Source of the DNA: Mesostigma viride
Taxonomy: Eukaryota; Streptophyta; Mesostigmatophyceae; Mesostigmatales; Mesostigmataceae
Assembly: GCA_009746045.1 (NCBI GenBank)
Contig: RPFO01000154.1
Span: forward strand, 3,309,763-3,371,762
DNA: 62,000 nt
Direction of reading: 5' to 3'
Position numbers and translations under genes: made by a program. Shown here piece by piece: positions 31,461-41,400 of the stretch (the stretch's first letter is position 1; every line of letters starts with the position of its first letter). The notes under the pieces are model-generated. The model did no database searches and was not told the DNA's origin. It was given only the letters and a program-made list of their open reading frames with translations.

Positions 31461-32082
31461 AGTTAACGTAAAGGATTTACGTTAGATGGATAGAGATTGT
31501 TACGCTCTTTCCAACGGCACCTTGAACGCCTCATTTGGTTAAGGAACGTAAAAGTTATGACGTTTCCTAGGCTGTGCCGACAGTACCCGGCGCGCCACTG
31601 TGGGCGCGTACGGACACAGGATGTACAAGTGTCACTTTGATAGTCCGCAGGACGTTGACAGGACTTGTACAGGACTTGATGGTCAATTGATAGGTAGGCG
31701 TGCTGTAGCGCGCCAGGACCTATGAGACAATTGATGCTGACTAGTGTACGGATAGGTCCACAGGACTAGCCGTATGGACAATTGATAGATCTGCGCGCCA
31801 AAGGCGTGCCAGAGTCTGTGTAATCAATTGATTGACAGTTCAGCTGTGACAGTGCAGCTGAATACTTGGACGCGTCCCTAGCAACTGAAGCTATATGAGT
31901 GACTTGGTCACACCGGGACGCTAGTTCTTGCGTGCACGTTCTCTTGGCACTGCGACCCTGTCGTCTGTGCTGCGTGCAGTCTTGGAAGTGACGTGACTTA
32001 CGTCTGTGTTTCCTTGTTATTAATAAAGGCAACTTCCTGCAAGAACCATGGCGGAATTCGTGGCATTCTCACCCTCACAACT
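31461..32082 (+). repeat. 3' LTR of Copia A (622 bp, intact)
   Basis: It starts AGTTAACG and ends CACAACT, followed by the duplication AGTAC. It is the uninterrupted counterpart of the split 5' LTR and shows where E1 was inserted (around 31636-31638). Confidence 0.9.
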
Positions 32083-32087
32083 AGTAC

Positions 32088-32441
32088 GGCATACGGGGTA
32101 TTTTTGAAATTGTGGTAAAAAAGTACGGGGTATTCTAAGGATGTGTGGCCCTGCAGCCAACAAATGTTACTACTATGTACTATGCTCTCTGCTATTCATT
32201 AATGAGCATCATGGCAGTGACTTGCCACCTGCCACACTTAGATCGACATTGCAATACATCCTTCAAGTACATTTGTATATATTGTGGACATGCAAACTAT
32301 TGACCATCTAACACCGGTCTCTTTTATTACAATGCGTCATTGACAACATAATACATTATTGAATGGTATAATGCACCCAGAGCTCTGGCAGCCTCGATGC
32401 AGAGGATGTCATAGCACTATAGATGGCAGCTTCGCTGCACA
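32088..32441. other. No gene; AT-rich repeat and unique sequence
   Basis: This begins with TACGGGGTATT words that belong with 6425-6509 across the Copia A insertion. No frame is recognisable. Confidence 0.4.
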
Positions 32442-32468
32442 ATGACAACAAGTGCATGCCACGAATCC

Positions 32469-33064
32469 CTAAAAAATAAAATCATTGGCAATGAACCCAG
32501 AATTGACCTTCACTGCTGCGGCAGGTCCATACTTTGCCACTGCCGCGATCATGTTCTTGTACGAGGCGCTGGCGGCGACGTGAAACGGAATGCCATTCTC
32601 GTAAAAGAAAGAGGCCTGGGCAAGGCGGACTTCCTGGAGCTGCGCATTGGAAAAGCACTGTGGAATCGTCTTCTGCACTGCCTTGCCAGAGCCACAAGGG
32701 CCAGCACCCGGGGCAGCGGCAGGCAGAAGGGCCTTGGCAACGCGGGCACCGAGCACTGCCTTTTGCTCCTTCTTTTCCAACCGGGCTGCCTCAGCCGCCT
32801 GAAGCCTCCCGATCAGGCCTTCTACATTCCTAGACTGCTGGCAAAATGTGGCTCCCTTGTCGGGGATGTGGCCGAGATGGCCGACAGCGCGATCCTTGCT
32901 AAAGTTGCCAGGCCTGCCGAACTTGTAATCGCACAGCTTGCACGCCTGGCCACCTCTGGCCGACTACCACGTCTTCCCCACTCAATCACGGTCTTTTCCA
33001 CCTCGTCAATCAGGTGAAGGTATTGATACTCCTCTCCCCTTTTGACGACTGGAACTCTAGGCAT
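32469..33064 (-). pseudogene. hAT transposase N-terminal fragment (BED finger and DUF659 start)
   Basis: On the minus strand a start (MPRVPVVKRGEEYQYL) leads to VEKTVIEWG. After a frame change near 32960 it reads CKLCDYKFGRPGNFSKDRAV then GHLGHI, a BED-type C-x2-C...H-x2-H zinc finger for DNA binding. Further on, FFYENGIPFHVAASASYKNM and IAAVAKYGP match the opening of the DUF659 region found next to hAT catalytic domains. It stops at 32469, so the catalytic RNase H-like core is missing. It is a dead fragment. It may come from the autonomous relative of the hAT-like elements here, but no direct link is seen. Confidence 0.75.
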
Positions 33065-33402
33065 GGTCGCCTCTTTTAGGATTGCCTAGCGCACAATACA
33101 TGAACCGGCGCACCCGGCACCTTCTATTTGCTTTAATTGCGTCTTCAGTCTTCTGCGTCTTTCTGGAAGTGCACCCGGCCGTCCCTAAACCTTATGATTC
33201 TGCCATGCATATGCTGTCTGTCCCCTTACAGCTTTTCTCCCGCGCAATAAAAAATCCTGTCAAAAAATGTAGAAAGGCACACCGTCACGCGTGTACTAGC
33301 AAGTAGCTATGCACTCGCTGCAATTTCAGCAATTTCAGTACCACTGACAGGTCTGGGCCTCTCCCCACCGCGTGACACGTCCGCGACCTCCAAAATCGGC
33401 TA
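33065..33402. other. No gene seen
   Basis: Short unrelated frames only. It ends at the AGTCCAA duplication of the next MITE. Confidence 0.4.
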
Positions 33403-33409
33403 AGTCCAA

Positions 33410-34073
33410 CAAGGGGGGTGTCCAAAACAAAAATATCAGACACTATGCTGAAATTTTCCAAAAGTTGGCCCTTGGACCCTACCTACCTAGCACGTAGGCG
33501 CTATACCCGCTAGCAAAACCCTGAGGTCCCAAGGGTTATAGGGGTCGACCAAGGGAGCAAAATGATCAGCTCCGCGAGCTCTACCGTTTGAGCATATTGG
33601 TGTATGGGAAAATTACGGTTTTCTGACATGGGTCGTTGGCCGGCGCGACGCGATACTGGCACGGCACGGCGCTGGATTGCCGAAGCCTTGTAGTGGTGGC
33701 AGACGGCAGCATACTTCCGTGCCTAGGGGCAGCACCATCTTGCGGGCAAAACCCCCCCCTCTATGGTACCTGCCAAAATTTTGACTGCAGATTTGGGTTC
33801 AGCTCGCCAAGTGCTATAAGTTTGTCCGTCAAACCGTTTCAAAATTCCGACCATACAGGGAGCTAGCAGAAAATCCAAGTGTTTTGTTGTAAAAAACCCA
33901 TATCGGCCCGGCACCCTACCTACCTACCCTTTAAGTTAACGGTTTTTGAGGCTCTGTTACTTCTAACCTAGAGACCCCCTGGGGTTGCGACCAGTGGCAA
34001 ACATGCTTGTTTTCGCGAGATCTACTCGAATCCAGCATGATGTAAATTTTCTTGTTTTTGGACACCCCCCTTG
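33410..34073. mobile_element. MITE of 664 bp with CAAGGGGGGTGTCC ends
   Basis: The inverted ends begin CAAGGGGGGTGTCCAAAA and differ by one indel further in. They are flanked by a perfect 7-bp duplication, AGTCCAA (33403-33409, 34074-34080). No coding capacity is seen. The words CCCTACCTACCTA occur twice inside (near 33477 and 33913). The ends resemble hAT elements, although those make 8-bp duplications. Confidence 0.72.
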
Positions 34074-34129
34074 AGTCCAAAGTGAAAAACAGTGAAAATC
34101 GTACGGCGTACATTGCGCGGTCGAAAGCG

Positions 34130-34571
34130 TCAGTACCGTGGAATACGGCGTATTTTCATACCCGAGGTGCCGTACGAACTGCAACACGGGTGTGGGGATA
34201 TGGGCCGATATGGGTGGAGATTATGCCGCAGACGCCAGGTATGGACGGACATAATTAAGAGGGCGGGGACGGGGGGGAGGCGGGCGGCGGCGAGACCGAG
34301 CTTTCGCGCTCTTGCCTTCAATGCAAAAGCCGTGGGGCAGAAATGCATGTAACATTCGTTTCCAAAAAGTTTCCCGATGCGCTGCGGCCTTGCGAAAGCT
34401 GCGCCGGTAAAGGTGCCGGGGGCATGTTCCAAGGGTACGACCCGCCAGTCCCACCACCCATATTGGACCATGGCGCCATGTAGGGGGGTGTCGTCGTTGG
34501 CGGCAGCCGGGGTGGCCAAGATGAAGGCGGCTTGCCACCCGGACATGTTCCTGAAAACGCGTCCAGGCCAT
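34130..34571 (-). pseudogene. Decayed coding fragment, family unknown
   Basis: Two overlapping minus frames in GC-rich DNA look protein-like (for example NECYMHFCPTAFALKARA and GTFTGAAFARPQ). I do not recognise them. They abut the left target duplication of the next LINE. Confidence 0.25.
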
Positions 34572-34603
34572 CCCGTTGCGTCTGGCCGACGTAGATATAT
34601 ATT

Positions 34604-35232
34604 AAAAATATAATTACTTACAGCAGAGTGAAATCACTCAAACCAAAGCAAACGCCCAGCTATAAACCTATATACAGAGCCATGTCAAAGCTCTATACTA
34701 CCATAAGACCAATGGAAACGCCTAACGGGAGGAACCTAATAGCCCTGCTGCACCGCAAAATCAGCCCGCGTACGGCGGAGCATGATGTCAGCCATGGCCC
34801 GAGTCAGCGCCACCGACAAGCGCTGACGCCAATATGACGTCCAGGTCCGCGCCGACCATGGGGCCCGCTGGCCCTCCAGGTCCAGCCGGTCCTCCCGGAG
34901 CCGGCAACACTCCTTGAAGAAGGCGGAGGTCAGGGGCCCCATGGCCCCAAACTCCTCCCGGACAAAGGGCACCACACGATGGTGCCCGACGTCGCCGTAG
35001 GCCAGGAGCTTGGCCCGCTCCGCCCGGTCCGCCGTGTAACCTGCCGTGAGGGAGGCCCCAGCCACGTGGCTAAGAGCCAAGGGCCGCGCCACCGAAACGT
35101 CAATAAGCAGATGCCGGCCACCCCCCTCAAAGTCCAGCACCACGATGTCAGGCCGGTGGTTGGGGGAATAGAAGGCAGCGCCATCCGCATCCTCGGACCG
35201 GATGTTCGCGTGGGGGAAAACCGACCGAATAC
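34604..35232 (-). mobile_element. 5'-truncated RLE-type LINE, minus copy
   Basis: It is flanked by a 14-bp duplication, CGTAGATATATATT, at 34590-34603 and 35233-35246. It holds the 3' end of the same LINE as 35350-37483: the RPDIV...LLIDVSV endonuclease core and the tail ending GTAAGTAATTATATTTTT. The copies are nearly identical. One frame (35143-34736) is open and ends DFAVQQGY, while the plus copy has shifted frames. It is far too short to move by itself. Confidence 0.85.
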
Positions 35233-35370
35233 CGTAGATATATATTCATTGAGAATGATAGATTACGGAGGTGAGATAGGCATGCAACATAAGGAAAAAC
35301 CCGATAACTGGGAGAATAACCCTGAAGAAATTAATATATATATTATAAATTATATCCTCATCCATTCGGT

Positions 35371-36831
35371 GCAGGCCTACCTCGAGGCCCACCCCACCCA
35401 CGCTGTCGTCAAGGTCGACTGCCACAATGCGTTCAACAGTCTGTCCCGCGCCAGCATGTTTGCGGCCGTCATGGAGTCCTTCGAGGACTTGTACGCTTGG
35501 ACAGCCGTGTGCTACGGCCAGCCCGGCCAACTGGTTCACATCATGGAGGACGGCACTCGCGGCGGCCTGCTGTCGCGGTCGGGCACCCAGCAAGGGGACC
35601 CCCTGGGACCCCTGTACTTTGCCGCCCGGCCCTCCAGGGTTGCCTCCAAGCGGTCCATGCTGCCCACCCGGCGGTCGCTATTCAGGCCTACTTGGATGAT
35701 ATCTACCTTCTGGGCCCTGCGCCGGACACCACCGCGGCTCTGCTGGCACTGCAGACCGCGGTGGCCGACATCAACCTCCAGTTGACCCTGGCCAAGTGCG
35801 CGGTGTACTCGCCCCAAGGTGATTGCTCCGGCTTTCCGCCCCAGCTCTTGGGCCGGGACGAGCGCCTCCATGGGTTGGATGTCCTCGGCGTTCCGGTTGG
35901 CGACCCCGCGTTTGTCATCAATGCTCTGCGGGCCGCCCTCGAGGCACGCACTGAGGTACTGCCCTTGATTGCGCGCCTTCATGATTCGCAGACCAAGGGT
36001 CTGCTTCTGTGGTTTTGCGCTCACCCTCGCGTCGTTCACTGGCTCCGGGGCGCTCTTCCGGCTCAGGTCCGGCTGGCCGCCGAGGGCCACGACGAACGCA
36101 TCCAGTCGGCCTTGGCGCAGCTGGTCCCGGGCCCCGACCTCCCGCCACATGCTATTCGCATTGCCTCCCTGCCTGCACGGATGGGTGGCTGCGGTCTGAC
36201 TCGTGCCGCCCGGCTGGCCCCAGCAGCATTTTTGGGCTCCGTCGCTCAGTCGTGGGCGGAAAGCTGCCGGCTCCTGCCCCTTTTGGCTACGGCAGCGCCT
36301 GACCTCCTGCTGGACCCCAGCAGCCCTTTGCCCTTCGTCACCGCCATCCAGGAGGCCTATGCTGAGATCCAGCAGGCCTGTTCTCCCGTCCGTGCCGCTC
36401 AGGCGGTACAGCGCCACCTCCCTCGCGGCACTCCCTCGGTCGCCTCCGTTCAATCTCCCGCCGCATTCCCTGCTCGCGTCATCGATAAACACCAGAAAAC
36501 CTACGCGGGTATTCTGCACACGGCTGATTGGATTGCTCTTTTCGCGGACCTCAACGCCCAGGGACGTGCGTGGCTGTTCTCGCTTTCCTTGCGGAGTGTG
36601 GGCTCGGCGTACCTTCGTGCTCTTCCCATGGCCCCCCATTCGCCTTGGCTCCCAGCCACTACTCGGTGGCGCTCCGGCACCAGCTATTTGCCCCGCAGCC
36701 TCTTGTTCCGGCCGGGCGGCCTTGTGGTAGCTGTGGGCAGCCGCTGGATCCCACGGGGACTCACTACCTTGCCTGCATGGGGGGCCAACAGAATCAGAAT
36801 TGGTATTTGTATTTGCACACTGTCCTCCTGA
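35371..36831 (+). pseudogene. LINE reverse transcriptase, frameshifted
   Basis: The frames show KVDCHNAFNSLSRASMF (motif A, Asp), SGTQQGDPLGPLYFA (motif B) and, in the next frame, IQAYLDDIYLLGPAP (motif C, YLDD). A frameshift lies near 35628 between B and C. The thumb region follows for about 350 residues. A second frameshift near 36660 leads into the zinc finger and endonuclease. The wording fits LINE clades that carry a restriction-like endonuclease rather than L1. Confidence 0.82.
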
Positions 36832-37298
36832 CGGTGGTGCTCGCCATGATTCGGTCGGTTTTCCCCCACGCGAACATCCGGTCCGAGGATGCGGATGGCG
36901 CTGCCTTCTATTCCCCCAACCACCGGCCTGACATCGTGGTGCTGGACTTTGAGGGGGGTGGCCGGCATCTGCTTATCGACGTTTCGGTGGCGCGGCCCTT
37001 GGCTCTTAGCCACGTGGCTGGGGCCTCCCTCACGGCAGGTTACACGGCGGACCGGGCGGAGCGGGCCAAGCTCCTGGCCTACGGCGACGTCGGGCACCAT
37101 CGTGTGGTGCCCTTTGTCCTGGAGGAGTTTGGGGCCGGCATGGGGCCCCTGACCTCCGCCTTCTTCAAGGAGTGTTGCCGGCTCCGGGAGGACCGGCTGG
37201 ACCTGGAGGGCCAGCGGGCCCCATGGTCGGCGCGGACCTGGACGTCATATTGGCGTCAGCGCTTGTCGGTGGCGCTGACTCAGTCGGGCCATGGCTGA
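36660..37298 (+). pseudogene. Zinc finger and restriction-like endonuclease of the LINE
   Basis: In this frame CGSCGQPLDPTGTHYLAC forms a C-x2-C...H-x3-C finger. Then NHRPDIVVLDFEGGGRHLLI followed by DVSV is the R-PD-x(n)-D core of restriction-like endonucleases, which nick the target in R2/NeSL/CRE-type LINEs. The C-terminal part follows (SAFFKECCRLREDRLDL). The frame ends in QSGHG by a shift; the minus copy at 34736-35143 keeps the frame to DFAVQQGY. Between finger and core some sequence seems altered. Confidence 0.78.
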
Positions 37299-37497
37299 CA
37301 TCATGCTCCGCCGTACGCGGGCTGATTTTGCGGTGCAGCAGGGCTATTAGGTTCCTCCCGTTAGGAGTTTCCATTGGTCTTATCGTAGTATAGAGATTTG
37401 ACATGGCTCTGTATAGAGGTTTATAGCTGGGCGTTTGCTTTGGTTTGAGTGATTTCACTCTGCTGTAAGTAATTATATTTTTAATATATATTATAAA

Positions 37498-38219
37498 AAT
37501 ATAATTACTTACAGCGTAGATATATATGTTGAGGGTACCTGCGGTTGTAAATGGCATACATGACGCGACTGGTGCTTTCAGGGTGTGCCGGCGATTGGAG
37601 TTGGTAAGCGACAAATGCGTGCACTGTAAGCGCCAGAGGCGACGTAGAGCATGGCTGGTAATCCATGCATGCAGTGATGGTTGTGGCGCGTGTTAAATGC
37701 GACAACGCGTCAGCCATTCCTCAGAGGAGAAACGATAGGGGAACTCAGTGCCGAGAAATAGCAGTGTACTTCCGGTAATCAATGCCACTTGATTGCCGTA
37801 TTCAGTGGAGGGTAAGAGCGTGCCAGAAAGTCATAAGGTGTTTCATGTTGATTCAGATGCACTGAGAGCTAAGACATCAAACAGAACCATGCAGAGCGGA
37901 GCATAATATTGAGGTAAGTCAATATTCACTGCGTAACACCCGTACGTTACGCGGTAGTGGTGGTCCATGATGGCATCTCCCCGGGGCCGCACGGGATGTG
38001 GCTAACAACACAGCTGAAAGGACTCGGAACATGTGTATTCCCGGTGGGGGGGGCTGCCAATTGTCATACTGCAGCTTGACATCTCATTTCCTGTAACGAA
38101 AAGATTTCCCTTCTTCATGTTCCAGATGCATGAGTCTGACACTGTGCTCCTGCCTTTGTGTTCAGTATTTTGGCTTTTGTAAAGAGATTAATTCATTAGA
38201 CACGTAATTCATAGACCGG
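37498..38219. other. No clear gene
   Basis: A minus frame at 37505-37717 begins MADALSHLTR, a little like the VADALSRL end of LTR-element RNase H, but nothing around it supports that. The rest has no recognisable feature. Confidence 0.3.
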
Positions 38220-38238
38220 CACGTGACGGCGTCACGTG
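38220..38238. repeat. Hairpin CACGTGAC-GGC-GTCACGTG
   Basis: The 8-bp arms are perfect and the loop is GGC. The flanking words (GAGCATGAGTCCTCAGTGGG) match the reverse complement of the repeat at 1309-1512. It stands about 300 bp before a type B hairpin. Confidence 0.7.
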
Positions 38239-38532
38239 AGCATGAGTCCTCAGTGGGAGGGGAAGTTTGTAAAGAGACATGGGAGGGTAAACAAAAGCAA
38301 AGGCTGATCGATATTGCCGTGTGGGGGGCCCGATCCTTGGTTATTTATAATATTATTCATTTGTCATTAGTCTCTCAAGTGCCCACAGAAAAACATGACA
38401 GTAGCACACACAGCGTCTAGCCCAGCCTAGCTCCCTCAGTAAGAGAAAAAGAAAAATGACAAGAACAGCAAAACAAACAAGAACAATTTATTTATTAATT
38501 TAATGACTATATTAATTAAATAATTAGTTAGA

Positions 38533-38560
38533 CTCGTGCTCCCGTTGGGGAGTCACGGAG
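38533..38560 (+). repeat. GC hairpin of type B
   Basis: It begins CTCGTGCTCCC and ends CACGGAG, related to 3727-3754, and again follows TAATTAA-rich DNA. It lies 13 bp before the GATG array. Confidence 0.6.
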
Positions 38561-38573
38561 CATTAACCCCAAT

Positions 38574-39106
38574 GATGGATGGATGGATGGATGGATGGAT
38601 GGATGGATGGATGGATGGATGGATGGATGGATGGATGGATGGATGGATGGATGGATGGATGGATGGATGGATGGATGGATGGATGGATGGATGGATGGAT
38701 GGATGGATGGATGGATGGATGGATGGATGGATGGATGGATGGATGGATGGATGGATGGATGGATGGATGGATGGATGGATGGATGGATGGATGGATGGAT
38801 GGATGGATGGATGGATGGATGGATGGATGGATGGATGGATGGATGGATGGATGGATGGATGGATGGATGGATGGATGGATGGATGGATGGATGGATGGAT
38901 GGATGGATGGATGGATGGATGGATGGATGGATGGATGGATGGATGGATGGATGGATGGATGGATGGATGGATGGATGGATGGATGGATGGATGGATGGAT
39001 GGATGGATGGATGGATGGATGGATGGATGGATGGATGGATGGATGGATGGATGGATGGATGGATGGATGGATGGATGGATGGATGGATGGATGGATGGAT
39101 GGATGG
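38574..39106. repeat. Perfect (GATG)n microsatellite, 533 bp
   Basis: About 133 uninterrupted copies of the tetranucleotide; every line reads in the same phase without a substitution. The unit contains no stop in any frame, so long artificial frames (MDGW and HPSI repeats) appear on both strands; they are not genes. The perfect state suggests recent expansion by slippage. True length may differ from the assembly. Confidence 0.97.
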
Positions 39107-39118
39107 GTGCAAACAGTC

Positions 39119-39690
39119 CTACCGGTCTAATCTATCTACAACATCTATATCTACAAAATCTATCAACATCAACTCTACCCTAGGGGACCTGTCTGGCGTG
39201 CTTAATTCCCGTATGTTTGCACACGCGGGCGCTTCCCCACGGGAGGGGGTTCGTTGTCCTATGACCTGGGCCCACTTGGCCTTGTCCATTATCTTTTTCC
39301 AAATCACGGAGAGGCCTAGGCCCCCCATGTCCTATACTAGCTGTTCTTTGAAGGTGCGGGCCTTGCGGCCGGGCGTCTAGCATCACGGGGCCCAGCCCGG
39401 CCACATAAGGAGGTGCCGGCCAGGCTGAGCTGGGCGCAGTCCCGCGGGGGGGCCACGTGAGGTGTCTACTACCTGGTTGGTGCGAGCTAAGTGCCCTACT
39501 AGCTGCAGGCACCGCTACTTAATGGTGCTGGTGATATAAGGCATGCCGAGGTACAGGTCCTAATTGCGAACATGAGCAGCATAGCCTACTCTGAAAATGG
39601 ATAGCAGCATGTTGGTGACCGCGCCGTCCAGCTTTCGGGCCAGGTCGGCTGTGAGGGTCCACGTCTCGGCCCATACGTACATAGAGGCCA
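39119..39690 (-). pseudogene. LINE reverse transcriptase C-terminal fragment
   Basis: On the minus strand, WAETWTLTADLARKLDGAV with MLLSIFRVGYAAHVRN leads to LYLGMPYITSTIK and QLVGHLAR. This is the typical post-RT stretch of RTE/L1-like LINEs (YGAETWTL ... LY..MP..S..I..R.....GH..R). Nearer 39119 comes [20 protein letters not shown]. Stops and frame changes break it. Its upstream border at about 39690 meets an L1-type ORF1 on the opposite strand. Confidence 0.62.
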
Positions 39691-40122
39691 TCACCGCCCA
39701 CACCGAGGCCCTGGCCACACAGGTCCCAAAGATAGCGGAGCAGACGGCCACCATTGCATCCCAGCCACCCCGGCAGGATGCTGGCGACCTCCCACCGCTC
39801 TCCTACGCGGACCTGCTAGCTGCGGACAGCGACCGCCTCCATGTATACCGTACCGACGCCATATGGCGTCGGTACGATATCGTAGATCCACTGGAGCTGG
39901 AGGACCACCGCCATGCAGGCCCAGCAACGGGAGGTCACCGACCGCGCTCGCCGCGAGTCCCGAGTGGTGCTGCGTCGTTTCCCCCAGCAGCCAGGTGAGA
40001 CGTCAACCTCCCTCAAGTGCCGACGAGCTCAAGGGCCAGCTCCTTAGCCTGATGGGCCTGGTAGGTGAGGTAGAACTGCGTGGGTGTCACCGCCTTCCCC
40101 ACTCACGGGACAAGGCGGCTCC
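39690..40122 (+). pseudogene. L1-type ORF1 protein, N-terminal part
   Basis: A plus frame with EALATQVPKIAEQTATIASQ and PPLSYADLLAADSDRL leads after small shifts to RARRESRVVLRRFPQQPGET, then VELRGCHRLPHSRDKAAP. This matches the RRM-like core of L1 ORF1 proteins (RVVLRGFP ... V-x-R-x-HRL ... RDK-x-x-P). It is interrupted after GGCTCC by Copia B and continues at 47485 in frame. It would be an RNA-binding chaperone of a LINE. A 28-bp palindrome at 39849-39876 lies within it. Confidence 0.55.
39849..39876. repeat. Perfect 28-bp palindrome
   Basis: It is centred on CATATG with arms CGTACCGACGCCAT and its complement. No loop is present. It lies inside the ORF1 remnant, where it would not be expected to be conserved. 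Confidence 0.8.
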
Positions 40123-40824
40123 AGTTAACGCCAAGCGCATTGGCGTGTTCCTGATTCGGCATATCTCTACGATTCCAGCGGCACCGGAACGAGTTCATTC
40201 CGACAAGTATCAAGAAAGTTATGGTGTTCCGACTTCCCGGTCGCGCGCGAGCGCGAGCCGGCTATTCTTCTAAGTCGTGCGTGAATATGTGCCGACGGCA
40301 TATGGGGTCGACAGTAATTCCTGGGCTGACAGGAATTAGGTGCTGAACCTACGACGGTATTGGATTAATACGTCGTACGCAGGAAATAGGAACCTTAACC
40401 TGTGGTCTGTTGGTACCGCAGGCTTAGTCCTGGACTATTGGTGGGTGCAGACGCAATAATCACTGTGGACTGTACTCTGTGGTCACTGTGCCTGTATGGC
40501 AGACCTACTGTATAGGATCTGGACGCTGTACAGGTTGTTAATACTGTACCGGGGGTGTTAATACTGAGCAGGCCTACGAGGCTGCTCAGGCCTAGCAAAG
40601 CACAGTGCACAAGTATGTAAAGAATAGGCCAGTGCCAACTGGTTAGATCTCTTGCGAGCCCGTCTCACGTGTGTTGCCTTGACTTGGCAAACTCGTGTCT
40701 AAGCACTCACGTGCACGAGTGCTGTAAGCCTATATTTTTAACCAAGCTCCATTCCAACCATTCTCATGATGAATCTATCCGCGCGCATTGGAATCTATCT
40801 ATCCCTACACATTGCGCTTTAACT
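40123..40824 (+). repeat. Left LTR of Copia B (702 bp)
   Basis: It starts AGTTAACGCC and ends GCGCTTTAACT. A hairpin ACGCCAA-GCGCA-TTGGCGT follows the first bases. It looks identical or nearly so to 46778-47479. Confidence 0.92.
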
Positions 40825-40834
40825 CAAATTACAA

Positions 40835-41400
40835 TGAGTCCCTATCCCTTCCCGGGAGGCTCGTTGTGTTACCCATGTACAAGAGGTTGGCCAACTGTGG
40901 CAGCCCATAGGTGTTCAGTGAAGAACTTGAGAAGTATGTACAACCTTCAGGACCTTAGGCGAAACCCCACAGATCACCCACAACAGCTCATCAGAAAACA
41001 TTGCTGACCCCCAGACGGGAGTCGGCGCCGGTCTGCTGCCCCTTATCGAACCAGACACAACATCTACGCGAAGCACATGCAAAACACAAGCTCCTATACT
41101 CATTCCAACCGTGGAAAATCAGGGGACCTGTCGCCACCTCACCAGCATGGTGGATGGGTCAGCCAGTCCGTGAAACTCCGCCTTAAGACGGCACCAGGGA
41201 ATCGAACCCCGCCCACAAACCACAGATCTGGGGAAACCTCAGACTGAGATGAAAACCCCAGATAGACATCTCTCCATCAGAGACAATGTCAGACATTCCC
41301 ACACCAGAGACATGTCTCACCCCTCAAGGTGTGCTCAGGATTATGTACAATCAAGCTCCCAGCCTGATATCCAGAGACTTAAGCACCCAGCTCTCAGCTT
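40835..41400 (-). other. 3' untranslated region of Copia B in inverted orientation
   Basis: Nearly the same sequence as 48911-49484 of the second family B copy, where it lies between RNase H and the LTR in the normal order. Confidence 0.7.

Larger units (their letters stand above)
6515..32082 (+). mobile_element. Copia-like LTR retrotransposon, family A, full length with nested inserts
   Basis: The element is bounded by a perfect 5-bp target duplication, AGTAC, at 6510-6514 and 32083-32087. Its 5' LTR is in two pieces (6515-6691 and 24432-24872) because a DNA transposon sits in it; the 3' LTR is intact. The interior (24873-31460) reads, on the plus strand, an extra ORF, gag with a zinc knuckle, integrase, a protease-like domain, reverse transcriptase and RNase H. 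The two LTRs differ by only a few changes, so insertion is recent, yet the coding region has several frameshifts. Confidence 0.88.
35350..37483 (+). mobile_element. 5'-truncated RLE-type LINE, plus copy
   Basis: It is flanked by a 14-bp duplication, ATATATATTATAAA, at 35336-35349 and 37484-37497. The 2.1 kb covers half of the reverse transcriptase, the zinc finger, the restriction-like endonuclease and the 3' tail. Right after the second duplication a 17-19 bp reverse copy of the LINE tail lies at 37498-37515, next to another CGTAGATATATAT word, perhaps from an extremely truncated third insertion. Confidence 0.85.

Noticed and set aside
34979-35340. Plus frame running into the LINE reverse transcriptase
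   Set aside because: It crosses the reverse LINE copy and the spacer before the true LINE start at 35350; only the part after 35370 is real.
37505-37717. RNase H or tyrosine-recombinase remnant
   Set aside because: Only MADALSHL is suggestive; nothing around it supports an LTR or DIRS element.
38528-39380. Long frames of HPSI or MDGW repeats on both strands
   Set aside because: They are translations of the GATG microsatellite, which has no stop codon in any frame.
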